Assembly (NCBI GenBank): GCA_964462785.1
Contig: CAYWZA010000025.1
Span: forward strand, 1 to 13,228
DNA length: 13,228 nt
From: JACQKA01 sp964462785
Lineage (GTDB): Bacteria > Patescibacteriota > Minisyncoccia > Phycocordibacterales > UBA2100
Direction of reading: 5' to 3'
A model generated the notes under the pieces. The model ran no database searches. It saw nothing but the letters and a program-made list of their open reading frames with translations, and was not told the DNA's origin. A program made the translations under genes and the position numbers. Shown one piece after another: positions 6,946-13,228 of the stretch. Numbering within the stretch: position 1 is the stretch's first letter; the number at the start of each line of letters is the position of its first letter.

Positions 6946-7034
6946 GTTTTTTGGCGCGATACAAAAAATTTGTCTTAATAATTTTTTGCAAAAACATTTT
7001 CCCGACGCCTTCCCATTTTGGGGCACGCACTTCG

Positions 7035-7078
7035 TAAAAACAAAGCACCTGCCAAATCAAATGGCAGGTGTACTTTGT
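7035..7078 (-). terminator. Hairpin with U-run on the minus strand
   Basis: CACCTGCCA (7046-7054) pairs with TGGCAGGTG (7062-7070), and ACAAAG (7040-7045) pairs with CTTTGT (7073-7078) with a 2-nt bulge. Read leftward, the stem is followed by TTTTTA. Read rightward it is followed by CTTCGG, so it is directional for minus-strand transcripts. Confidence 0.65.
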
Positions 7079-7248
7079 CTTCGGCACAACGTGGAGGACG
7101 GGTGCGAGCTCCAAAAATGAAAGTTTTATGTGAGTGCCGCCGCCCTCCGCGATATGCCGAAGCTCTATTCAGGATAACATATTGAAATACGCGGCATGCA
7201 ATGGGCGGAAGATTCCACACAGCAGAGACTCAGTTTTAAGGGCCGAAA

Positions 7249-7280
7249 ACGAAAAATCCCGCCGAGGCGGGACGTTTCGT
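7249..7280 (-). terminator. GC-rich hairpin, terminator-like on the minus strand
   Basis: TCCCGCC (7257-7263) pairs with GGCGGGA (7266-7272), extended by ACGAAA (7249-7254) with TTTCGT (7275-7280) across a 2x2 internal loop. Read leftward it runs into TTTTTCG. It lies only 24 bp before the secA -35 element, so it could end an antisense transcript from the secA region or insulate the secA promoter. Confidence 0.6.
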
Positions 7281-7303
7281 AAACTTTCTTTGGAAGCGCA
7301 CAT

Positions 7304-7332
7304 TTGAGTGGCACTCACCCATGAAGTATAGC
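7304..7332 (+). promoter_or_regulatory. secA promoter (sigma70-like)
   Basis: TTGAGT (7304-7309), a 17-nt spacer, then TATAGC (7327-7332), each matching consensus at four of six positions. Transcription would begin near 7339, giving a leader of about 25 nt that contains the Shine-Dalgarno sequence. A small inverted repeat, GAGTG-G-CACTC (7306-7316), overlaps the -35 element. Confidence 0.6.
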
Positions 7333-7350
7333 ATATTCCCTCGCATATGC

Positions 7351-7356
7351 AAGGAG
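7351..7356 (+). promoter_or_regulatory. secA ribosome binding site
   Basis: AAGGAG lies 8 nt before the ATG at 7365 and decides the start in favour of it over the ATG at 7347, which lies upstream of the site. It is the only clear Shine-Dalgarno sequence in the window. Confidence 0.8.
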
Positions 7357-7364
7357 TTGATGGT

Positions 7365-9908
7365 ATGCTGGTAGCCACTATGCTGGGGTGGATAAAAGGG
7401 ATATTAGGAGACGAAAATCTGGGCGCTTTTAAGCGCGCATCTCCTATAGTGGGAAATGTCAACGCCTTCGAGGAATCCATTCAGAAGCTCTCAGACGAGC
7501 AACTCAAAGCAAAGACGGCAGAGTTTAAAAAGCGACTGGAACAGGGTGTATCCATAGACTCAATAGCACCTGAAGTGTTTGCCGTGGTTCGTGAAGCGGG
7601 GCGGCGCACGCTAGGGCAGCGGCACTTCGATGTGCAGCTCATCGGCGGTATGGTACTTCACAACGGCGACATCGCTGAGATGCGCACCGGTGAAGGGAAA
7701 ACACTAGTCGCAACACTCCCTGCATATCTGAATGCTCTCGAAGGAAAGGGTGTGCATGTGGTGACGGTGAACGACTATCTCTCAAGACGCGATGCGGTAT
7801 GGATGGGGCAGATTTACGCATTTCTCGGCCTCACGACCGGAGTTTTAAATCATCAGGCGTCGTATATCTACGATCCAGCGCACAGCGAAAAAGATACAGA
7901 GCGCGATGAAACGGGCAGCTTTCGTGTTGTGCATGAATTTTTGAAACCCTGCACGCGCCGCGAAGCATACGCCGCAGATATCACGTATGGCACCAATAGC
8001 GAATTCGGATTTGATTATTTACATGACAATCTTGAGCAAGAGGCGCGCAACCTGCGTCAGCGCGAACACCACTACGCGATTGTCGACGAAATTGATTCCA
8101 TTCTTATCGACGAAGCGCGCACTCCGCTCATCATCTCGGCGCCGACCTCCGAAGCTGAAAATCTCTACGTGAAATTTATGAGCATCGCACGCGCGATGGT
8201 GCGCGACGAAGATTTTACCGTCGACGAAAAACATCGCCAAGTGGCACTCTCTGACGCAGGTATTGAAAAAGCAGAAAAAGCGCTGGGTATCGAAAATATT
8301 TATACCGATGCGGGCATTAAATATGTCCACCACCTTGAGACGGCAACCCGCGCTCATGCGTTATTCCATAAAGATAAAGACTACGTCGTGAAGGACGGAG
8401 AGATTGTGATTGTGGATGAATTCACTGGCCGTCTGCAACCAGGAAGGCGCTGGAGTGATGGCCTGCATCAAGCCATAGAGGCAAAAGAGGGTGTTTCCAT
8501 TCAGCGCGAATCGCGCACGTTTGCTTCCATTACCTACCAAAACTACTTCCGTCTCTACAAAAAGCTCTCCGGCATGACGGGTACCGCCGTCACTTCCTCC
8601 GAGGAGTTTTACAAAGTGTATGGGCTTAACACCGTTTCCATTCCCACGCATCGCACCACCGCACGCATAGATCACGACGATCTCATCGTGCAGACCGAGC
8701 GGGGCAAAATGAAAGCCATTGCACACAGGGTAAAAGAGCTTCACGAAAAAGGGCAGCCGGTTTTGGTGGGCACTGTGTCAGTCGAGAAAAACGAACTGCT
8801 CTCCGTGTATTTCAAACAAGAGGGAATTCCGCACGAAATATTGAATGCAAAAAATCATGAGCGGGAAGGTGAGATCATTGCACAAGCGGGGCGCAAAGGA
8901 GCAGTCACCATAGCGACAAACATGGCCGGTCGCGGTGTCGACATCAAGCTCGGTGGTAATCCGGCTACTGCTGAGCAATATGAGGAGGTCAAAGCACTGG
9001 GAGGGCTTTTCGTGCTCGGCACTGAGCGGCATGAAGCACGGCGTATTGATAATCAGCTGCGTGGGCGCGCAGGTCGCCAAGGCGACCCCGGGGAGACACA
9101 GTTTTTCGTCTCACTCGAGGACTCACTTATGAGAGTCTTCGCTTCGGATATGGTGAAAAAGGTGATGGGCACCTTCGGTATTCCCGAGGATGAACCGATA
9201 TTCAATTCGATGATCACGAAATCGCTCGAGCGCGCACAGACACGCATCGAAGAAATCAATTTCGATTCGCGCAAGCATGTGCTTGCGTATGATGATGTAA
9301 TGAATGTGCAGCGCAAGAGTGTCTATGCGCGCCGCAGAGCGCTGCTCGTTGGGGGTAAGGAGGCGGTAGATACAGAGCTCACCCGATTGTTTGAAAATAA
9401 CGCAAATATTCTCGAGGCGATCGCACTCAAGCGAAAGGAGCTTGGCGATGAACAATTCTATAAATCAATACAACGATTGCTATTCCAGACCATCGATTTG
9501 CTATGGGTAGATCATCTCGAGACCATGGATTATTTACGCTCAAGCGTAAATCTTCGCGCCTACGGGCAGCGCGATCCTTTGGTTGAATATAAAAAAGAGG
9601 GCTTGTCGCAATTTAAACACATGGAGGAGTTTTATCGTTCGCATGTAGCAGAGATGCTGCCTAAATTGCAAGGCGCTGGCGAGATTATACAAAAACGCGA
9701 AGCCCCCAAGCTTATTGAGGTACGCGATCAAGCAAAAGCCATCACCGCGCAGCAAAGTAGTCGTAGACTGGTAAAACCCGCATCAAGCGGCAGGGAATAT
9801 GGCCGCAACGACAAAGTAAAAATCACTAACGGCACGGAAACTCAGGAGCTGAAATACAAAAAAGCAGAGCCGCTCATCGAAAGCGGCGCGTGGCGCATTG
9901 TCGAATAA
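7365..9908 (+). CDS. secA: Preprotein translocase ATPase SecA
   Basis: The Shine-Dalgarno-supported start gives 847 aa; SecA of E. coli has 901. SecA couples ATP hydrolysis to pushing preproteins through SecYEG. Visible motifs (numbered from this start): Walker A MRTGEGKT (106-113), NDYLSRRDA (136-144), Walker B region VDEIDSILIDEARTPLIIS (240-258), GMTGTA (403-408), VLVGTVSVE (466-474), TNMAGRGVDIKLGG (518-531), GTERHEARRIDNQLRGRAGRQGDPG (552-576), and the scaffold segment LLWVDHLETMDYLR (712-725). The NBD2 variable insertion is short, as in Bacillus. The region between RALLVGG and RLLFQTIDLLW is about 45 residues, against roughly 100 in E. coli, so the helical wing region is reduced. The C-terminus keeps GRND (813-816) but then lacks the CPCGSG..C(C/H) zinc motif. 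It is monocistronic here and converges on the next gene with 4 bp between stops. Confidence 0.99.
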   Translation: MLVATMLGWIKGILGDENLGAFKRASPIVGNVNAFEESIQKLSDEQLKAKTAEFKKRLEQGVSIDSIAPEVFAVVREAGRRTLGQRHFDVQLIGGMVLHNGDIAEMRTGEGKTLVATLPAYLNALEGKGVHVVTVNDYLSRRDAVWMGQIYAFLGLTTGVLNHQASYIYDPAHSEKDTERDETGSFRVVHEFLKPCTRREAYAADITYGTNSEFGFDYLHDNLEQEARNLRQREHHYAIVDEIDSILIDEARTPLIISAPTSEAENLYVKFMSIARAMVRDEDFTVDEKHRQVALSDAGIEKAEKALGIENIYTDAGIKYVHHLETATRAHALFHKDKDYVVKDGEIVIVDEFTGRLQPGRRWSDGLHQAIEAKEGVSIQRESRTFASITYQNYFRLYKKLSGMTGTAVTSSEEFYKVYGLNTVSIPTHRTTARIDHDDLIVQTERGKMKAIAHRVKELHEKGQPVLVGTVSVEKNELLSVYFKQEGIPHEILNAKNHEREGEIIAQAGRKGAVTIATNMAGRGVDIKLGGNPATAEQYEEVKALGGLFVLGTERHEARRIDNQLRGRAGRQGDPGETQFFVSLEDSLMRVFASDMVKKVMGTFGIPEDEPIFNSMITKSLERAQTRIEEINFDSRKHVLAYDDVMNVQRKSVYARRRALLVGGKEAVDTELTRLFENNANILEAIALKRKELGDEQFYKSIQRLLFQTIDLLWVDHLETMDYLRSSVNLRAYGQRDPLVEYKKEGLSQFKHMEEFYRSHVAEMLPKLQGAGEIIQKREAPKLIEVRDQAKAITAQQSSRRLVKPASSGREYGRNDKVKITNGTETQELKYKKAEPLIESGAWRIVE

Positions 9909-9912
9909 ATTG

Positions 9913-10458
9913 CTACTCAACAAAGCTCCACGTGGAAAGGATTTGCATAAGGTCGTTCTCAAATTCCTTGTAGGTGGTTACTTCGTACAAAACTCCCCCG
10001 TGTATAAACCACACCTCAAACGTGTCTCCTATCTGGGCATCGGTGCTATAAAACGCCGTCGCAGGTGTACTGCTTATGGTGATGGAGCGAAGCTCATTTC
10101 GTACACCCGAGGGCACATCGCGTAAGAACTGGTCATCAGTGATCGCCTTTTTTGGAAACGGCGCGGCATATACTTGAAATCCTTCTTCGCCACTGGCGCC
10201 TTGGAAAATAACCGTGAGCGTCCCTGACTCTTGCTTTTCCACAGGTGATATCGCAGCAGGATACTGCACGGAAAAATGGAACTGCCTGTTGCGATATGTT
10301 TCGTCGACTGGAATGGATGTGGCAGCATTTTTTTTGAGCAAGGGTAGTCTTTGCTCAACTTGCCCAAGATTTGTTTGGGGTGCTGGCGCGTACATCCACA
10401 CAAGTCCAAGCGCGGCGAGTGTAAGTGCAGTTACGGTGGCAACGAGTGCTATGCGCAT
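9913..10458 (-). CDS. Membrane-anchored conserved protein, PsbP-like fold suspected
   Basis: The product is 181 aa with an N-terminal hydrophobic segment (residues ~2-24, MRIALVATVTALTLAALGLV..) that can act as a signal anchor, with no lipobox Cys. A spacer follows, then an extracytoplasmic domain (about 55-181) starting YRNRQFHFSVQYP and ending EVWFIHGGVLYEVTTYKEFENDLMQILSTW..F. This pattern is common in short CPR secreted proteins and recalls PsbP-like proteins, but no function is known to me. The start at 10458 gives a 2-nt gap to the preceding stop (TAAGTATG). The longer ATG at 10521 would overlap that gene by 61 bp and place 21 charged residues before the anchor, so I reject it. Last gene of the surface operon. 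No terminator is visible between it and the converging secA. Confidence 0.82.
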   Translation of the reverse strand: MRIALVATVTALTLAALGLVWMYAPAPQTNLGQVEQRLPLLKKNAATSIPVDETYRNRQFHFSVQYPAAISPVEKQESGTLTVIFQGASGEEGFQVYAAPFPKKAITDDQFLRDVPSGVRNELRSITISSTPATAFYSTDAQIGDTFEVWFIHGGVLYEVTTYKEFENDLMQILSTWSFVE

Positions 10459-10460
10459 AC

Positions 10461-11564
10461 TTATTTCTTTTGGTGCAAAATAATTTTTCCGCTCGGGAAT
10501 AGCAATCGAGCGAGAAGCCATATCATGCGTGGACGCGCAGTGACACCAACGGGTGTGTATGTCACCACGATAATTCCGTTTATTCCTGCGCTCCCAAAGC
10601 CACCCGTGTTGATTGCAGTACTTGCACGTCCTCCACCTCCACCTCCCGCCCCACCAGCGCCGTAGTTTCCAGGTGTTCCGCCATTACCAGCAGCTTTAGC
10701 AGTTTCAGATCCGGCACGGGCGTTGGCTCCACCGCCACCACCGCCACCACCAGCCCCGTGAGTAGAATCCCACACAGTCCCACCACCACCATTGCCACCA
10801 TTTGACCCCGTTGAAGTGTTTTGCACACCGCCCGCGCCACTTGAACCAGCAGTGCCGCCACTTGCTGTACCCCCTGCACTTCCCGCTCCCCCTGAGCCAC
10901 CCGGCGATGTGGCCGCGCTTGCCCCACCATTGGTTGCAGTAGAACCCGAAGCAGTCGTACCTCCAGCTCCTCCACCACCACCTCCACCTGAACCAGCATC
11001 ATCGCCTGCGGTAAACGTGCCGCCGTTCCCGCCAGTACCACCAGAAAATTTAGTATCTCCAATTCCTTTGGTCGAGGATCCTCCGGCACCTCCCGGAATT
11101 GCTGTCGCACTGTTCGTTAAGCCATTTGTTCCAGCGGCTCCACCTTTTGCACACGCTGTTTGCGGCTCTTGTGTCGAACATGTAGTAGTTGCTGATGCAC
11201 CACGTTTGAAATAGGTATCGGTACCCGCGGTAGTTGTTGCTCCGCCACTTCCAATCTGAATATTGATAGTCGTTTCGGGAGTTAGCGACACGTCATTGGT
11301 GAGCGAATACCCGCCACCCCCGCCACCCCCGCCACCCGAGCCCGCATTGCTGCCACCATCACCATTCCCACCATTTCCACCTCCACCACCGGCACCGATC
11401 ACTTCAATCGTATTATCGGCGCTATTCCAATCAGCGGGCACGTCCCACGTGCTTCCTGATGTAATAAACACCACGGTCGCCTCTGCGGAAAACGGAGTGA
11501 TGAGTGAGATACATAGGAGAACAATTACTGCCCGCATGCTCGCTTGACTTTTTAAGAGGGGCAT
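10461..11564 (-). CDS. Secreted glycine-rich protein
   Basis: The product is 367 aa (358 if the ATG at 11537 is used; neither start has a clear Shine-Dalgarno sequence). A Sec signal peptide ends near SAEA (26-29). The mature start, TWDVPADWNSADNTIEVIGAG (39-59), is the beginning typical of the glycine-rich domains seen in phage-tail-like and bacterial surface proteins. About 270 residues dominated by Gly, Ala, Ser and Thr follow, with runs of up to nine Gly. They are interrupted by a beta-like segment (84-107) and by a Cys pair (C129, C138) that could form a disulfide. The domain closes with GINGIIVVTYTP (327-338). A 29-residue tail with hydrophobic and basic residues (RMIWLLARLLFP, ending HQKK) follows. 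Probably a surface or adhesive structural protein. It lies 27 nt after the S74 gene. Codons are strongly biased to GGT/GGC/GGA, giving a proline-rich antisense frame. Confidence 0.87.
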   Translation of the reverse strand: MPLLKSQASMRAVIVLLCISLITPFSAEATVVFITSGSTWDVPADWNSADNTIEVIGAGGGGGNGGNGDGGSNAGSGGGGGGGGGYSLTNDVSLTPETTINIQIGSGGATTTAGTDTYFKRGASATTTCSTQEPQTACAKGGAAGTNGLTNSATAIPGGAGGSSTKGIGDTKFSGGTGGNGGTFTAGDDAGSGGGGGGGAGGTTASGSTATNGGASAATSPGGSGGAGSAGGTASGGTAGSSGAGGVQNTSTGSNGGNGGGGTVWDSTHGAGGGGGGGGANARAGSETAKAAGNGGTPGNYGAGGAGGGGGGRASTAINTGGFGSAGINGIIVVTYTPVGVTARPRMIWLLARLLFPSGKIILHQKK

Positions 11565-11591
11565 AAGTATAAATTAATCAAGAAGATTGTA

Positions 11592-13228
11592 TCACGGGGT
11601 CGCTGGAGGTGGCGGAGGATTGGGGTCAACGACATTTACTATGCGTTCGGCGGTACCAATATTCCCCGCCTGATTGGTCGCTCTATATACAATAGAGTGG
11701 GTACTCTTAGCGCTCGTGTCTATATATATAGAGCTTGGGTCTACTTCTGCTCCCCCATCGACAGAGGCTTTGATGCCGAGATTCTGGTCCACGTTGTCGG
11801 TCACTGTCGCTCCAAGATCGACATACGAATCACCGACATTTATTTCAGCTGGGTTATTGCCGGTGATGGTGATCGTGGGAGCTTCGGTGTCGCTCGGGGT
11901 CGTGGTGCTGGAGTCTCCCTGTGGCGGCGGATTCTGTGGTGCACTTGAGCCACCGCCACTGCCATTCCCTCCACCAGATCCGTTCCCTTGCGTAGTTCCT
12001 GCACTTGCACCCGCGACCATATTCAGGAATTGTTCTTCGGTGACGCAGGTAGCACCCACACAGAGGAGATCGGTATGCACCTCGCTCGCGTATACATTCT
12101 CTGCGTGAATTGTTGTCGCGAAGAAGTCGCTGATTCCGTTTGCTGAATCCGCGAACCACGCGATGAGCTTACCGAACATGTTGGTGAAGAAGTTCTGAGC
12201 AAAGACTGTGGACGCAGGCGTTGTGGTCGCCGTCGACGACGCGGTGATATCAATGGTGGTCGACGCAATCGCTTCAAGGCGGAAGTTGAGCTCCTTGAGT
12301 GCGCCGACCATCGGCGAAACGAATTCTGTGTATTTGAGACCGATCGGTGACGAACTAGCGACCGTCGGATAGTCGACGAGCCGAGAATTTATCACCTCTA
12401 TTTCTTCAGCGATGAAGCCGAAGTGTGTCGTGCGGTCAGCAGTATAACTCTCCGTATACTCATACGACACAGGGCGCATCGCCATGATCTGCTCGAGGCT
12501 TGAGGCCGGATCGAGCTCCGTGACATTCTGCTTGACGGTGATGGAGCTCGCACCACTGCAGGCTGTGGAAGGTGTATTGTCCAGTACGATTTCTCCGTTA
12601 CTCAACACACACACAACATCTCCCGAACCGCTCTGCGAGGTAAGACCCGTCCACGATCCGGATCCGGCAACTGAGAATGTGCGCCACGGCGATGTCGTAC
12701 CCACACCAACGTTATTGGAGCTCCCCTTAGTGATAGTAAGCGCTGCTGTACCGACGAGACTTGTCGATGAAGAAATGTGGAACGATTTGGTGGTGGATGC
12801 ATAGCCCATGACCCACGCATTCGCATCGGGCGCAAATTGCATAGATGAATCACCGGAGCCGTTCGGATCGCCGATCGTGGTGATACCCGAGCGGTCTACC
12901 GTAAAGAGCGTTGTCGAAGCCGTGCCAGAGGATGATGATGCTATGGCAAAGAGGTACGGTACACCGGTGATCGTCTCACCGAATACGCCATGCACTGCCA
13001 ATTTTGCCATCGGCGAGCTCGTGCCGACACCAAGGAGTCCGCCTGACGTGATCGTGGTCGTGCCGGTAGATCCGAAGGCGGCGAGATTGAATACCGCCAA
13101 AGGCGAGCTCGTTGCGGCAGTGATGCCGCTGCCGTTATAGGTGATGAAGCTGAAGTCAGAACCCCCTGCACCTCCCGTCGCATCCGTACCACAGATAATA
13201 TTTCCATTTGCATCAGTCTCGAGCGCTT
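11592..13228 (-). CDS. Tail-fibre-like surface protein with S74 chaperone domain and Ig-like C-terminus, partial
   Basis: The frame is open to the right edge: 544 residues are visible and the true N-terminus lies outside. The first visible residues (ALETDANGNIICGTDATGGA) and the GVGTSSP (67-73) and GVGTTSPW (174-181) segments are repeats common in CPR fibre proteins. The Peptidase_S74 domain spans about 227-320: Ser227-x4-Lys232 fits the catalytic dyad spacing of the SDxRxK motif, though Asp and Arg are Ser and Thr here. It continues with RPVSYEY (251-257) and HFGFIAEEIE (268-277). This domain trimerises fibres and cleaves itself off in phage spikes. After it come a Ser/Thr-rich linker, DLLCVGATCVTEEQF (386-400), a Gly/Pro linker and a DUF5011-like Ig domain (447-532) ending in NPPPPPATP. 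First visible gene of the surface operon. The TTG at 13100 is not the true start. Confidence 0.9.
   Translation of the reverse strand, partial: ALETDANGNIICGTDATGGAGGSDFSFITYNGSGITAATSSPLAVFNLAAFGSTGTTTITSGGLLGVGTSSPMAKLAVHGVFGETITGVPYLFAIASSSSGTASTTLFTVDRSGITTIGDPNGSGDSSMQFAPDANAWVMGYASTTKSFHISSSTSLVGTAALTITKGSSNNVGVGTTSPWRTFSVAGSGSWTGLTSQSGSGDVVCVLSNGEIVLDNTPSTACSGASSITVKQNVTELDPASSLEQIMAMRPVSYEYTESYTADRTTHFGFIAEEIEVINSRLVDYPTVASSSPIGLKYTEFVSPMVGALKELNFRLEAIASTTIDITASSTATTTPASTVFAQNFFTNMFGKLIAWFADSANGISDFFATTIHAENVYASEVHTDLLCVGATCVTEEQFLNMVAGASAGTTQGNGSGGGNGSGGGSSAPQNPPPQGDSSTTTPSDTEAPTITITGNNPAEINVGDSYVDLGATVTDNVDQNLGIKASVDGGAEVDPSSIYIDTSAKSTHSIVYRATNQAGNIGTAERIVNVVDPNPPPPPATP

Larger units (their letters stand above)
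6833..7303. other. Long gap upstream of secA without a convincing protein gene
   Basis: Frames in this 470-bp stretch are short, overlap each other on both strands and encode no recognisable protein. It contains an AT-rich block (about 6895-7005), one perfect DnaA-box 9-mer and two hairpins whose U-runs lie on the minus strand. The part between these hairpins (7079-7248) has complementary segments such as ATGCCG (near 7154) with CGGCAT (near 7192), so a structured small RNA is possible. I found no tRNA, tmRNA, SRP RNA or RNase P RNA signature. Confidence 0.6.

Noticed and set aside
6911..7220. Overlapping short frames upstream of secA on both strands
   Set aside because: They cross hairpins and AT runs, have no ribosome binding site and encode no plausible domain; three conflicting frames overlap.
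7080..7250. Housekeeping RNA (RNase P, tmRNA, SRP or 6S) in the gap
   Set aside because: I searched by eye for their conserved cores and found none; only generic hairpins are present.
7347..7364. Earlier ATG for secA
   Set aside because: It lies upstream of the AAGGAG site that serves the ATG at 7365.
7169..7480. Minus-strand frame of 103 codons over the secA start
   Set aside because: It runs through the secA promoter, a hairpin and the secA 5' end, with no protein-like pattern.
10459..10521. Earlier ATG for the 181-aa protein
   Set aside because: It would overlap the glycine-rich gene by 61 bp and put a charged stretch before the signal anchor.
10792..11214. Proline-rich plus-strand frame
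   Set aside because: Runs of Pro are the reverse complement of Gly codons in the glycine-rich gene. That gene has a signal peptide and a family-typical start.
10600..11400. Repeats in the glycine-rich gene as a CRISPR or satellite array
   Set aside because: The repetition is codon-level Gly/Ala/Ser bias without a fixed repeat unit or spacers.
11592..13228. Prophage origin for the tail-fibre-like gene
   Set aside because: The visible neighbours are exported cell-surface types and no phage structural, integrase or lysis gene is in the window; S74 fibre-like proteins are common chromosomal genes in CPR.

Overview
The window looks like part of a Patescibacteria (CPR) genome, most likely from the Parcubacteria side. 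This is inferred from protein types rather than a marker-gene tree. The S74-chaperone surface protein with GVGTTSPW-type repeats, the glycine-rich secreted protein, the small single-anchor 'YRN..F.F..QYP' protein, the O-antigen-ligase/TPR fusion and a pared-down SecA are all typical of that group. Base composition is moderate (by eye near 50% GC). Only secA has a clear Shine-Dalgarno sequence.

Left part (1-6696): a divergent surface-glycan cluster. Reading left on the minus strand from about 3815 are a Wzx-like flippase, a NodU/TobZ-type O-carbamoyltransferase (ATGA overlap), a sugar-phosphate isomerase of the SIS/6-phospho-3-hexuloisomerase type, and the first ~24 residues of a ribulose-phosphate 3-epimerase-like protein whose frame breaks near the window edge. 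Reading right are a HIGH-motif nucleotidyltransferase and a large Wzy/O-antigen-ligase with a C-terminal TPR region. Together they cover making and activating a sugar phosphate, decorating by carbamoylation, flipping, and polymerising or ligating. Glycosyltransferases are absent from the window. The 119-bp divergent intergenic region holds a perfect 12-bp inverted repeat.

Middle (6697-7364): about 670 bp without a conventional gene. It holds an imperfect hairpin, a strong bidirectional terminator, a possible 14-codon Lys/Ala ORF on the minus strand, an AT-rich stretch with a perfect DnaA-box 9-mer, two further hairpins with U-runs on the minus strand, and a sigma70-like promoter plus Shine-Dalgarno sequence for secA.

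Right part: secA (7365-9908, plus) converges with only 4 bp on a three-gene minus-strand operon of exported proteins: a partial S74 tail-fibre-like protein running off the right edge, a glycine-rich secreted protein, and a 181-aa membrane-anchored protein. SecA is the motor through which these products would be exported. Its own odd features are a shortened helical wing region and a C-terminus in which the usual zinc-binding SEC-C motif is replaced by a cysteine-free sequence. No tRNA, rRNA, CRISPR array, transposase or IS element was seen.
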